Part shown: positions 43,886 through 53,869 of the stretch, piece by piece
How the letters are laid out: every line of letters starts with the position of its first letter
How positions within the stretch are numbered: position 1 is the first letter of the stretch
NCBI RefSeq assembly: GCF_033807715.1
Contig: NC_084606.1
Coordinates: 40,041,922-40,105,921 of the forward strand
From: Cololabis saira
Taxonomy: Eukaryota; Chordata; Actinopteri; Beloniformes; Belonidae
DNA: 64,000 bases
Direction of reading: 5' to 3'
Program-made: the position numbers and the translations under genes
Notes under the pieces: generated by a model
The model's input: the letters and a program-made list of their open reading frames with translations, nothing else
Told to the model about the DNA's origin: nothing
Database searches by the model: none

Positions 43886-44940
43886 ATGGAGAACCAGAGA
43901 AGAAGAGGGTTGAGAGTGAGAGGAGGACGACATAGAGGAGTAGGTAGACAGAGAGAAGGAGGCGGAGGACAAGGAGAAGATCAAGGTGGAGGAGGAGGGA
44001 GAGGAAGAGGAGGACATGGTGGAGAAGAACAAGGTGGAGGAGGAGGAGCAGGAGGAGGAGGAGGGAGAGGAAGAGGAAGAGGAGAAGAACAAGGTGGAGG
44101 AGGAGGTGGAGGAGGAGGAGGAGGAGGCGCAGGGCCCGAAATATAATTGGCCAGCGGGCCATTGTTGAGGTCCCCGGCCAGCGTGGTGGGAACATCACAA
44201 TGTGTGCAGCCATGAACCACCATGGCATCGTACACCGCCACGCCCACCTAGGGGCCTATAACACTGACCTCCTCCTGGCCTTCCTGGATGGCCTGCACAA
44301 CCTTCTGGTACCACCTGACCACGTATATGACCAACAGAGGGTACATTTTGTCGTCATCTGGGACAATGTAAGCTTCCACCGGGCTGCTCGAGTGCAGGAA
44401 TGGTTCCAGGACCACCAAAATGTTTCCGTTCTATACCTTCCACCTTATTCTCCTTTCCTGAACCCCATCGAGGAGTTCTTTTCAGCTTGGAGGTGGAAGG
44501 TATTTTATTCTTTTTTATTTTTTTTTACCTTACTTTTATCCAGTTTTTCTCCTTACCTTGTGCAACGCTGCTACTGTGTACTGTTCATCGTGCTTCTAAT
44601 GTGTATTGTTGTGTGTTTATTCTATGTATTTTCTGTGTGTGTGTGCACTTGTGCACTTGTGCACTTTTGCCCAAGACAATTTTCCCCTCGTGGGACAATA
44701 AAAGTATATCTCATCATCTCATCATCTCAGGTATACGAACGGAACACACAGACCAGGGTCACACTGCTCCAGGCCATGGAGGAGGCTTGTGCCGATGTAA
44801 GTCCTGAGTCCTGTCAGGGCTTTATGCGCCACTCAAGGCGTTTTTTCCAACGCTGCCTGGACAGGGAGGACATTGCTGTGGATGTGGATGAGGCCCTCTG
44901 GCCAGATAGAAACCAGAGGCATGATGGAGGGGGGGTTTGA
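43886..44940 (+). pseudogene. IS630-type DDE transposase, internally deleted
   Basis: An ATG at 43886 opens an Arg/Gly-rich N-terminus (RRRGLRVRGGRHRG, then GGGG runs). The helix-turn-helix region and the first catalytic D are missing. A changed frame resumes at about 44130 with GRNIIGQRAIVEVPGQRGGN, then the second D (FVVIWDNVSFHRA) and, 35 residues on, the catalytic E in LPPYSPFLNPIEEFF. The C-terminus is DREDIAVDVDEALWPD. A 231-bp intron-like segment (44500-44730) lies after the E. With one catalytic residue and the DNA-binding part gone it should be inactive. Confidence 0.88.
44500..44730 (+). other. Intron-like insertion in the transposase, bounded by GT-AG and AGGTAT repeats
   Basis: The segment starts GTATTTTATT and ends ATCATCTCAG. 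Its removal joins ...RWK to VYERN..., the expected transposase order. AGGTAT occurs at both edges (44498-44503 and 44729-44734), and the segment ends in a retroelement-like tail (GGGACAATAAAAGTATATC then TCATC repeats). Its length, 231 bp, keeps the frame open even if it is not removed. Confidence 0.6.
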
Positions 44941-45433
44941 GCAGGCCAGTTCACAGTACATTTACGTCCAAAAATGTATAAAAGAAAAATAAATAAAACA
45001 TTTTTTGGCTGCATATGTTTGTGCTGTTTTATGTTTGACTATGACAAAAGTAGGCCTACACAGTAATCTTCCAAAAAGATAAATTGATTATTCTCAATAG
45101 TCATTGACATCCATGTGTGTTCCATTTCTATGATTGTGTTTTCAGTTTTGCACTTCATTGTGCTGTGAATGCTTGGTGTGTGTGCAGTAAATGCTTAGTT
45201 GTGTGTACCAAATGAATGGTATGTGTGTATCATTTGAAAATATGGCTGTGTGTACCAAATGAAAACATGAGCTCCATTTTGGGAACAGTTAAGATATTTG
45301 ATGGAAAAGAGTCTTCCTGGAGAAGAAGTGACAGGGTTTAGCATTTTGTGTGTGATGTTTTTAGTTTTGTGTGTGCAGTTTTGAGAATGCCGTTAGGTTG
45401 TGAAAAACGTGTGTTAGCAATTGTGAAAAACTG

Positions 45434-46583
45434 TAATAATAAAGAATTTGCTCTTGGCATTTTCATAGATCTTTCCAAAGCCTTTGATACTGTAGATTAT
45501 ACTATATTACTTGACAAATTACATCATTATGGTTTCCATGATATTACTTTGAAATGGTTGTCTAGTTATGTACATAACCGCGAACAACATGTGCATGCCA
45601 ACGGTTGTTTTTCTTCCAATGTTAAGATGTCATGTGGAGTCCCTCAGGGATCAATACTAGGACCCCTTTTATTTCTCATTTATGTAAATGACCTGGCTAC
45701 TGTATCTTCATCCTTTACACCAATCTTATTTGCTGATGATACCAATTTGATACTAACTCACAGAAATTTTGATTCACTTATTGAGCAAGCTAATTCTGGT
45801 ATAGCAATGCTTTCAAAATGGTTCCTTGCAAATAAGTTGTTGTTAAATGTTAACAAATCTAATTTTATTGTATTTGCAAGTAAAAACAAAAAATATTGTC
45901 CGCAAAAAGCTAAGATTTCTATTGGTGGTATTACAATCAATCAGGTTTCATCCACCAAATTTCTAGGTGTCTTTGTGGATGAGAATTTGTCCTGGAAAGA
46001 GCATATACATTCTGTAACTAACAAAATCTCTAGATCCCTTGGTATCATCAGAAGAATCAGAGGTTTGGTCCATCAGGCTTGTCTCGTTACTCTTTATTAC
46101 AGTTTAATTTATCCTTATCTCATTTATGGCAACATTGTTTGGGCAAGTACATATTCATCAAATTTACACAAATTACTCATTACTCAAAAGAAGTGTGTAA
46201 GAATAGCTACTTCTGCCTCCTATTGGGCCCCATCTGCCCCTTTGTTTAAAAAATTTAATTTATTATCCATCTATGATATTAACATACTCCAATCATGTGC
46301 TTTCATTTACAAATGCACTTATCTTGCAAATATACTTCCAAGTACTTTCAAAGATTTTTTTAAGACCAATTCACAAATTCATAACTATAATACCAGACAA
46401 TTTGAGGATCTCCATTCTTCATTCAGTCGTACCAATAGCAGTCAGTTCTCCATCAAAGACAGAGGTGCCTCACTCTGGAATTCTCATATACTTATTGCAA
46501 AATCTTCACTGTCTATTAGTAGTTTTAAACAGAGATTGAAGACCAGCCTTATGGATCAAGCGTCTAGAAGTGCTTCCACTTAA
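45434..46583 (+). pseudogene. LINE reverse transcriptase, catalytic and C-terminal part
   Basis: The open frame continues from the 41750 break with NNKEFALGIFIDLSKAFDTV, CGVPQGSILGPLLFLIYVND and the catalytic FADDTNLI. Then come the thumb and C-terminal region (STKFLGVFVDENLSWKEHI, YNTRQFEDLH). A stop lies at 46581. The catalytic domain is intact on this side, but the gene is split by the DNA element, so no full protein can be made. Confidence 0.9.
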
Positions 46584-46612
46584 TGTGAACTCACTTCGGC
46601 ACGTGCACATTC

Positions 46613-46656
<44 letters not shown>

Positions 46657-46942
46657 ATGTGCATGCTCACATGCAAGCACACGCACTCATTCAACTGAGA
46701 AATTGTCTGTTTGTAAATATCCATCTTTTTTGGAACGCTGTTTTTTGTTTTTTGTTCTTGCTATTATTTCAATACAATGTATTTTCTTGGTGAGAACTTT
46801 GAATAAGCCCATTTAGGGCTTCCTTTCTCACCTGCACATATTTTCATGCTTTTATGTTCATTTCAACTTTTGTACCGTTTTTATGTTGTGCAAATAAATC
46901 AAATCAAATCAAAAAGCCTTATTCAGAAAAAGGTTTTGAGGT

Positions 46943-47390
46943 TTAAAAAAAACCAAACACCTTAAACAGATAAGAGAGCAGAGCAGTAACTTAAATAGAT
47001 AACAGGACCTATTTGACAACAAAGTTTAGACTGTTGTACGGTGTGTATGAAAATAAACCTGTTTCTACTTGGTTCACACGGTGAGTTGATCTGAATAAAT
47101 AAAGAAGGCATTCATCTTCTCCAAAGAAGTTCCCATTTACAAACTTTCTTAAATCATAAACTCAGAAAGTATATTCTAAAATTCACCCAATTTTCCACTA
47201 ACTTCAAAGAGAACATTGCATTTGTTTATCTTGTTTGCAACTAATTAAGAAGAAAAAAAAATATTAATACCGTATTGCTTGTATTTTTTCTTTTTGTGAT
47301 AAGAAAATGCCTTAATATTGTGGCAGTTATTGTACTTAAACTTGTCATTCAAGAGAAATTTGATAAATAATACGTTAAAGAAATCTAAAG
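46943..47390 (-). repeat. Inverted partner of the repeat in H2A.Z intron 3 (upstream copy)
   Basis: From CACCTTAAACAGAT through ACGGTGTGTATGAAAATAAA to AAAGAAATCTAAA it matches the reverse complement of 49548-49975 with few differences and small indels. No coding content or end structure is recognised. Confidence 0.85.
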
Positions 47391-47439
47391 CCACACCAAA
47401 TCCTTTATTATGAAAAGAAAGGATTAAAAAATATATTTG

Positions 47440-47560
47440 AAGGCAAGGCAAGTTTATTTGTATAGCAAAATTCAACACAAGGTAATTCAAAGTGCTTTAC
47501 ATCAACATTAAAAGCAGCAAGACACAATTAAACAGTAAATAACAAATAAAATGAAATAAA
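47440..47560 (-). repeat. Retroelement 3' tail (AAGGCAAGGCAAG type)
   Basis: AAGGCAAGGCAAGTTTATTT, then GGTAATTCAAAGTGCTTTAC, the reversed 3' tail of a common fish retroelement. A second copy is at 51159-51300. From 47561 to 47940 the sequence is AT-rich, with an internal duplication of an AAATAACAAATAAAATGAAA stretch (about 47536 and 47766). Confidence 0.7.
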
Positions 47561-47984
47561 ATGATAAGAAAAGAGGTAAAATACGTTACGTTTCTATATG
47601 GTCAAAACGTACAAAGACCGGGTCAAATACCGTATTACAAAAGTAATCTGTAACAATTCGTACGGTGAATTAAACCAATTTGACAATTCTACGTCACAAT
47701 GCCTGCATTCAGGGCTTGTTATCCATAACAAAAATCATAAGTATTTAATTTAAGAGCATGCTTAAATAACAAATAAAATGAAATAAAATGATAAGAAAAG
47801 AGGTAAAATAATAAAAAGCACAAGTTGTTAAAAAATAAGGGCAGTAGGGTACAGCAGGTAAGTATTTAAACAGCAGGTATTTAAGTATTTAAAGTAGTTT
47901 TTGAAGTATTTTTGAATATGAATATGAAAAAAAGTCAACTCAACGCATTGAACATTTAAACTACATTACCCATAACCCCCTCCC

Positions 47985-48138
47985 TCTCCTCGCCTGTTGA
48001 TTGGCTGAGCTTGGCGGTGACGTAGGTCGGGCCGGTGCTCGCCGGGATAAAGCTCGGGACCGTTGCGGAGCGGCGGCACTGGTTCCCCTGGAGCTCGCTG
48101 GACGGTCGGTGTGAGCGGCGATTTACGACTTTATTACA
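47985..48138 (+). promoter_or_regulatory. H2A.Z promoter and 5' UTR
   Basis: A GC-rich island interrupts AT-rich sequence just before the ATG. It holds an inverted CCAAT box (GATTGGCT, 47999-48006), a CRE-like TGACGTA (48018-48024) and a TATA-like GATAAAG (48046-48052). Transcription probably starts some 25-30 bp after the last. Replication-independent H2A.Z genes typically use CCAAT-containing promoters. The position of the start site is inferred. Confidence 0.65.
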
Positions 48139-50300
48139 ATGGTAAGTATTGCATTTATTGTCCGCAACACATTTTCATGACTGTGTGGCAGCGGCGTGTG
48201 GATTAGGACGGTTTAACCGGGCGGGTTTTGTTTTTCTTTACACTGACGTTAGCCACCGGTTAGCTTAGCATGCTAGTGGAGGAAACGAGCGCGGGTTTCG
48301 GTGTCTCGGTTGATCTGGTGGTGATTGTGAATGATCTGTGAGTGATCCGCGGTTTGTGCTGTGCAGGCTGGCGGCAAGGCTGGGAAGGACTCCGGGAAGA
48401 CCAAGACCAAGGCGATCTCCCGCTCCCAGCGAGCCGGGCTGCAGGTGAGTCCGGTCCTGGTGCACCCCGTCCCGCAGCCTGGTGGCTGCTCTCACAGGGG
48501 GCTCTTTGTTGCTGCTTCCTGCCCTGACCTGCTGTATCTGCTCTAACCCCCCTCTCCCCCCCAGTTCCCGGTGGGCAGGATCCACAGACACCTGAAGTCC
48601 AGGACCACCAGCCACGGCCGGGTCGGCGCCACCGCCGCGGTTTACAGCGCCGCCATCCTGGAGTACCTGACTGCCGAGGTGAAGCCCGCTCCCTGCAGCT
48701 GCAGTACAGGACTGTCCCAGAACACTAGAATATTCTTTATTTTCTGTAATGCAATTTATAAAAAAAAAAAAAAAAAAAAAAAATCATACATTCTGGATTC
48801 ATTACAAATCAACTGAAATATTGCAAGCCTTTCATTTTTAATATTGCTGATTATTGCTTAGTTTAAGAACTCAAATATCCTATCTCAAAACATTTGAATA
48901 TTCTGGGAATCTTAAACTGTAAGCAATAATCAGCAATATTAAAAATAAAAGGCTTGCAATATTTCCGTTGATTTGTAATGAATGTATATTTGTTTTTTTA
49001 ACTGCATTACAGAAAATGAAGAACTTTATCACAATATTCTAATTTTCTGAGACAGTCCTGTATAGTTAACATAACATTTAATATCATACTTATAAAAACA
49101 AAATATACAAATGAGCAGTTAGAAATCTATAGATGATAGAAATAAATGAAAATTACAAAGAATTAACAAAAGAAAAATGATCGGATATATGAATAACGAT
49201 AAAGAGTACAATTTAATATTTAAAAAATAAACGACTAAATAACAAACCAAATGAACACAAACAAAAAAATAATTTCAAGGAGATTACACAAGATGATAAC
49301 ATTTTTCAGCACATCCAGTACTTATGCCAGAGCAGTTCCATTTACAAAACAAAAATTAAGTGATGTTTCAGACATCCTTTAAAACCTTGGACAGAGAAGC
49401 ATTTTTTTTTTGCTAAATGGGAACATGTATTCCATAGTTTGATCCCCCTGTACCGTATTGCATATTTACCCCTGGTAGTGACACATTTGAGGATGCAGAT
49501 CTAACGCTTGGCGGGTTGCAAGTATGGACCTGAGAGTTTGTAGTTTAGATTTCATTCATTTAGATTTCTTTAACGCATTTATCCAATTTCTCTTGAATTA
49601 CAAGTTTAAGTACAATAACTGTCACAATATTAAGGCATTTTCTTTTCCCAAAAAGAAAAAACAGCAATATTAATAATTTTCTTAATTAGTTGCAAACAAG
49701 ATAAACAAATGCAATGTTCTCTTTTGAAGTTAGTGGAAAATTGGGTGAATTTTAGAATATACTTTCTGAGTTTATGATTTAAGAAAAATTTGGAAACGGG
49801 AACTTCTTTGGAGAAGATGAATGCCTTCTAGTTAATTTATTCAGATCAACTCACCGTGTGAACCATAGTAGAAACGGGTTTATTTTCATACACACCGTAC
49901 AACAGTCTAAACTTTGTCAAATAGGTCCCGTTATCTATTTAAGTTACTGCTCTTAAATCTGTTTAAGGTGGGGTTTTGTCTGGGCATGTCACTCACGCTC
50001 TGTCCTGCTCCCAGGTTCTGGAGTTGGCAGGAAATGCCTCAAAGGATCTTAAGGTGAAGCGAATCACCCCCCGCCACTTACAGCTGGCCATCCGAGGAGA
50101 CGAGGAGCTGGACTCGCTGATCAAGGCCACCATCGCTGGTGGAGGTGAGGATGCTGTTGCTTTATGTAACGTTGGTAGCTGTCCAGGCTCGTGGCTGGTA
50201 ATTCCTGTGTGTAATTATGTTTCAATGCTGTTTTCCAGGTGTGATCCCGCACATCCACAAGTCTCTGATTGGAAAGAAGGGCCAGCAGAAGACCGTATAA
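48139..50300 (+). CDS. h2az1: Histone H2A.Z (H2A.Z.1-like), five exons
   Basis: H2A.Z is the replication-independent H2A variant placed into nucleosomes by SRCAP/p400 complexes at promoters; it acts in the nucleus. Coding exons: 48139-48141 (ATG only), 48367-48444, 48565-48678, 50015-50144 and 50239-50300, all with GT-AG junctions. They total 387 nt, that is 128 residues plus stop, the exact H2A.Z length. Seen in order: an N-tail with [10 protein letters not shown], the start of the histone fold ([20 protein letters not shown]), [20 protein letters not shown], the H2A.Z acidic-patch stretch ([17 protein letters not shown]) and the C-tail [19 protein letters not shown]. Counting without the initiator Met, T14, S38 and V127 match H2A.Z.1 rather than H2A.Z.2. 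T12 (usually A) and I17 (usually V) are unusual. Intron 3 (48679-50014) carries two repeats. The mRNA appears polyadenylated. Confidence 0.96.
48707..49060. mobile_element. Palindromic Tc1/mariner-type MITE in H2A.Z intron 3
   Basis: It lies between TA (48705-48706) and TA (49061-49062), with CAGGACTGTCCCAGAA at the left end and TTTCTGAGACAGTCCTG at the right. The whole element folds back on itself (ACATTCTGGATTCATTACAA and CTGATTATTGCTTA have inverse copies in the right half). A 23-bp poly-A run is at 48760-48782. Degraded relative at 23155. Confidence 0.85.
49548..49975 (+). repeat. Inverted repeat partner within H2A.Z intron 3
   Basis: Reverse-complement match of 46943-47390 over about 430 bp. 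It ends only about 40 bp before the acceptor of exon 4 at 50014. Between the MITE and this repeat (49061-49547) there is AT-rich sequence without features. Confidence 0.85.
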
Positions 50301-50550
50301 CCCCAAGTGCTTTGGCAGTCATGTCATCTCAGGATGAAGCCTAAATGAGTGATTTAAATGTTAGATTAAAACACTAGGAAATATGGTTGTAATTGTGTCT
50401 ACACACCTGGGATTTTTTTTTTCCTCCCATTTTAAGTGGCTTCAAAGAAGCTTTTTCTTCTCTCCCTGTGTTGCAGTTTGTTTAAAAAACCTACTTTTGT
50501 GGCATTCCATGTTAAAGTGTTTTAATAAAGTTCTTACTGGGAATTTTAGC
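50301..50550 (+). terminator. H2A.Z 3' UTR and polyadenylation signal
   Basis: The stop TAA at 50298-50300 is followed by about 220 nt of UTR and AATAAA at 50524-50529, with a T/G-rich stretch (CTTGTCTTCAGTGTTGAAGG) about 25-45 nt on. There is no histone stem-loop, as expected for a replication-independent variant. Confidence 0.8.
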
Positions 50551-51158
50551 TCATCTTGTCTTCAGTGTTGAAGGTGTCTTGCTTTTGCTTGTACTCGTCT
50601 CTCCCCCACACACGGTTAACTCACTAAAGAACTAGTGTTCATGGGAAGTTTCATTACTGGTGTGACCTGGGAGAAACCCAGTAAACATTGAGTTTACAGA
50701 TGACTGAGCTTCACAAGCCTCCCTGTTTCAGCTGCTACACTAACATTGAAAGGAGAACTTGAGTTTTTGGAGTGCAGTACAGCACATGGGTATGGTTTCT
50801 AATATCCACAATTAGTCATGGTTGCTGGGCAACCGAGCTGTTACTATGGCCAGGATTCCACATGTACGAGGGCTGCAGTAATCTACTTCAGAAAACCTCC
50901 AGTCATCTAGTAAATCCTGACCATCCATGTCCTTATGGGCTGTCCAAGGTAATCCATCTGGTGGTATCCTGGTACCAGAGTCACTTCAGAGGATGTTTCT
51001 ACTTCCTGTTGGCTCACTCTCCTGCAACCGCCTGGCTTTTACATCTGAATCAGAATCATGTTTATTTGGCCAAGTCAGATCAAACAAGACATGGAATTTG
51101 ACTGGGTTATTTTTGCTCACTGTACAGTAAATAGGCAAATTACAGCTCTTAACATAAA
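50551..51158 (+). other. No gene recognised downstream of H2A.Z
   Basis: Open frames of up to 109 codons show no family resemblance and no splice pattern. Confidence 0.45.
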
Positions 51159-51300
51159 GGCAAGGCAAGTTTATTTATATAGCACAATTCAACACAAGGT
51201 AATTCAAAGTGCTTTACATAAACATTAAAAGCGTCAAGACACGAACAGTAAGTAAAATAATAAAGCACAAGTTGTTAAAAAGTAAGGGCAGTAGAGTACA
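51159..51300 (-). repeat. Retroelement 3' tail (AAGGCAAGGCAAG type), second copy
   Basis: AAGGCAAGGCAAGTTTATTT, then CACAAGGTAATTCAAAGTGC, nearly the same as 47440-47560 and in the same orientation. Confidence 0.75.
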
Positions 51301-51379
51301 GCAGGTAAGTATTTAATTTAAGAGTACTTGAGTACACAGTAATATTTTTAGGCCTGATTTAAAGGAGCTGATAGTTGGA

Positions 51380-51570
51380 GCAGACCTCAGGTGTCTCCCA
51401 GGAACCTGAAGGTCGGTGGTTCAAGCCCTCGTTCCTCCTGCGTCCATCAAAGTGTCCTTGGAAAAGACACTGAATCCCAGTTCTGTGATTGTCTACGGTG
51501 TAAAGAGCTGTGGGGCTGTAGGAGTACAGCTGGAAAGCGCTATATAAGTGTAAGCAGTTTTACCATTATT
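51380..51570 (+). mobile_element. tRNA-derived SINE
   Basis: A B-box-like GGTGGTTCAAGCCC lies at about 51415. It is followed by a body with GTCCTTGGAAAAGACACTGA and a 3' part GGAAAGCGCTATATAAGTGT, the arrangement of fish tRNA-derived SINEs. The A box is poorly kept. Confidence 0.65.
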
Positions 51571-51819
51571 GTGGTTGGCTTTTAATCTCATTGTACATGT
51601 GTATAGTGACGATAAAATTATTCTGTTCTGTTATATTCTTCTACTTCAGCACAGAACAAGTGTACGAGGAAACTACACCTTATAAAGCTAGGATTCCCTT
51701 GCTAAGTTTTATTGGTGTTCTGTTTATTCCACTCTTCCCATCTTTTTAACTCTTCAGTATTTCATCAACAAAACATTTCCATGTAAAATCTTTCTTCCTC
51801 TTAAAGCTTGAACTTCCTG

Positions 51820-51833
51820 CCACTAGGTGGCAG
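51820..51833 (+). promoter_or_regulatory. CTCF-like motif downstream of H2A.Z
   Basis: CCACTAGGTGGCAG agrees at every position with the CTCF core consensus CCASYAGRKGGCRS. It lies about 1.5 kb past the H2A.Z stop and is not inside an element I recognise. Binding is a prediction. Confidence 0.55.
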
Positions 51834-52009
51834 TGTAACACCGCCGAAATTCTCCTCCTTTGAGAACACAAAAGTGTTTCAGTGTATCCGGCTTTTAACT
51901 TTTATCATTTTTTATTTTTTGAGTCTGAAAGTTCCCTGACCAGCATTAGTAATCCCGAAATGTGTCCCAATTTCAGGAACAAGAGGCATCTCCATGAATA
52001 TGGAGTTGT

Positions 52010-52183
52010 TAAATGTTGGCCCTGAGTTACTCTTGTTTACTCTCTATGGCATCATTACCTGTAGTTACTCTTATGTAGTTACTCTCTATGGCATCACCAC
52101 CTGTAGTTACTCTTATGTAGTTACTCTCTATGGCATCATTACCTGTAGTTACTCTTATGTAGTTACTCTCTATGGTATCATCA
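52010..52183 (+). repeat. 42-bp minisatellite, interrupted by a hAT element
   Basis: About four copies of TACTCTCTATGGCATCATTA then CCTGTAGTTACTCTTATGTA. It continues at 53037-53125 with CTCGATGGCAGC-type variants beyond the hAT insertion. Confidence 0.9.
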
Positions 52184-52191
52184 CCTGTAGT

Positions 52192-53036
52192 CAGTACTCG
52201 AGTTGTAAAATAAATCAGGGGATATGGTGGATTTTATCATATGGGGACAGATAATTTGTGCTGATTACAAATAATATAATATATTACAAATAATAGCAGT
52301 GACCAAAACACCTGCAGAAATACTGCAGGAATGACATAGCAGCAGCCTTTTAAATATCCACTGGGCTTACATCAAATACATCAAAACACAACAATAAAAA
52401 ACAGTTTTCTGAACTTATCAATATGACTCTGTCCTTCACAGGATAAGTAACATGGATCACTGCAACAACTCAAAATCTTAACAAGAATATTTGTCTTATT
52501 TCTAGTTAAAATGTCTAATTTTATTAAAAAAAAATCTTATTACACTTAAAACAAGATTCATCACTGGAAAAAACAACAATTTTCACCTGTTTCAAGTAGA
52601 TTTTCACTTGAAATAAGTAGAAAAATCTGCCAGTGGAACAACATTTTTTTGCTTGTAATAAGAAGATAAATCTTGTCCCACTAGCAGATTTTTCTACTTA
52701 TTTCAAGTGATAATTTACTTGAAACAGGTGAAAATTGTCAAATAAGTTATTTTTCTGGTGATGACTCTAAATGTTGAAATATAAATAAAACCACATTCAT
52801 TGATGAAATGACATACGGGATGGAAAGGGGGATGGCAGTTTTACAGGGGGGGATTATTTGGACCGTTTTTATTTCAGGGGGGATGATTTGGACCGTTTTT
52901 ATTTCGGGGGGGGGGGGTGATTTGGACCGTTTTTATTTCAGGGGGGGATCATTTGGACCGTTTTTATTTCAGGGGGGGATGATTTGGACCGTTTTTATTT
53001 CAGGGGGGATGCCATCCCCCCTCAACTCGAGTACTG
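52192..53036. mobile_element. Repeat-carrying hAT, copy 3
   Basis: Ends CAGTACTCGAGTTG and CAACTCGAGTACTG are perfect inverted copies over 14 bp. CCTGTAGT is duplicated at 52184-52191 and 53037-53044. The interior matches copies 1 and 2; the ~29-bp repeat has five units (about 52852-53005). Confidence 0.95.
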
Positions 53037-53117
53037 CCTGTAGTTACTCTCGATGGCAGCATCACCTGTAGTTACTCTTATGTAGTTACTCTCGATAGCA
53101 TCACTTCAATGGCATCA

Positions 53118-53710
53118 TCACCCCGATGGCATCACCTCTGTTTTTTGCAATCTGCCTCCGACTCGCATGATTTTTTCTTCATCCAAAAAGAGTATTTTTG
53201 ATGTTCCAGTTGTCTCATTTCCTTGGAAAAACATTTCATTTGTGTTAGCCTGATCCAGTATTTCTCTCCTGAGCGCAGAGCTCTCCTCATTGTTTTTCTG
53301 TGTTGCACAAATTGTGCACAAATCTCTTTGCTCATGCTGTTACTCTGAGCAACTTATTTAAACAGCTATAATTTCTCAGTGTTAGAATGGGCTCAATTTC
53401 TGAACAAACATCAACTCCATCTTCTGTTATTTGATTTTGAGCAACACACTCACCAGCCGGTAGAGGCGTGTTCACTTCCTGCGCAGATGTTACATGGCCT
53501 GAGTTTAACCAACTCGGTCCATTCCACCACAGCCTGTCATTTACAAGTTTCTCTGAGCTGAGTCCACGAGTTCCGTGATCTGCAGGATTTTCTTTTCCCT
53601 TGCAATGTCTCCAGTTCTCCGGCAGGGTTAGACTCTGGATCTTCGCTACTCTGTTAGCCACAAACTGCTTTGCTGTGCTCTTGATCCAATGAATGGTGAT
53701 CATTTGCCAC
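53118..53710 (-). pseudogene. BEL/Pao LTR-retrotransposon pol fragment
   Basis: In one minus frame (from 53703) the segment contains TAKQFVANRVAKIQSLT, then WRHCKGKENPADHGTRG and LWWNGPSWL. The W.H..GKENPAD..TRG pattern between RNase H and integrase is typical of BEL/Pao pol. A second frame (53335 downward) has the pre-integrase-like YWIRLTQMKCFSKEMRQL. No LTRs are visible. It is inactive through truncation and frame breaks. Confidence 0.85.
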
Positions 53711-53711
53711 G

Positions 53712-53835
53712 TTTACATGATGTTTTTTAATTCGGAATTATTATTCCGAATTAAATTATTCCGAATTAAACTATTTTCCGTCGTGTTTACATGGAAATAG
53801 TAATTCCGAATTGAGGTTTACATGGAAAACACGTT
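53712..53835. repeat. Palindromic AATTCCGAATT repeat, MITE-like
   Basis: GTTTACATG occurs in both directions around nested TTCGGAATTATTATTCCGAA motifs, the form of a short inverted-repeat MITE. No target duplication could be assigned. Confidence 0.55.
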
Positions 53836-53869
53836 TGATCGGCTTTTAAAACAAGGCCTGGGGAAAAGC

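Noticed and set aside
43772..44247. Ser- and Pro-rich minus-strand frames
   Set aside because: Antisense of the Arg/Gly-rich transposase N-terminus.
48265..48615. 116-codon minus frame over H2A.Z exons 2-3
   Set aside because: Antisense shadow of the GC-rich histone exons.
49976..50344. Single-exon reading of 122 codons through H2A.Z exons 4 and 5
   Set aside because: It starts in intron 3 and reads through intron 4; the spliced frame gives the exact H2A.Z sequence instead.
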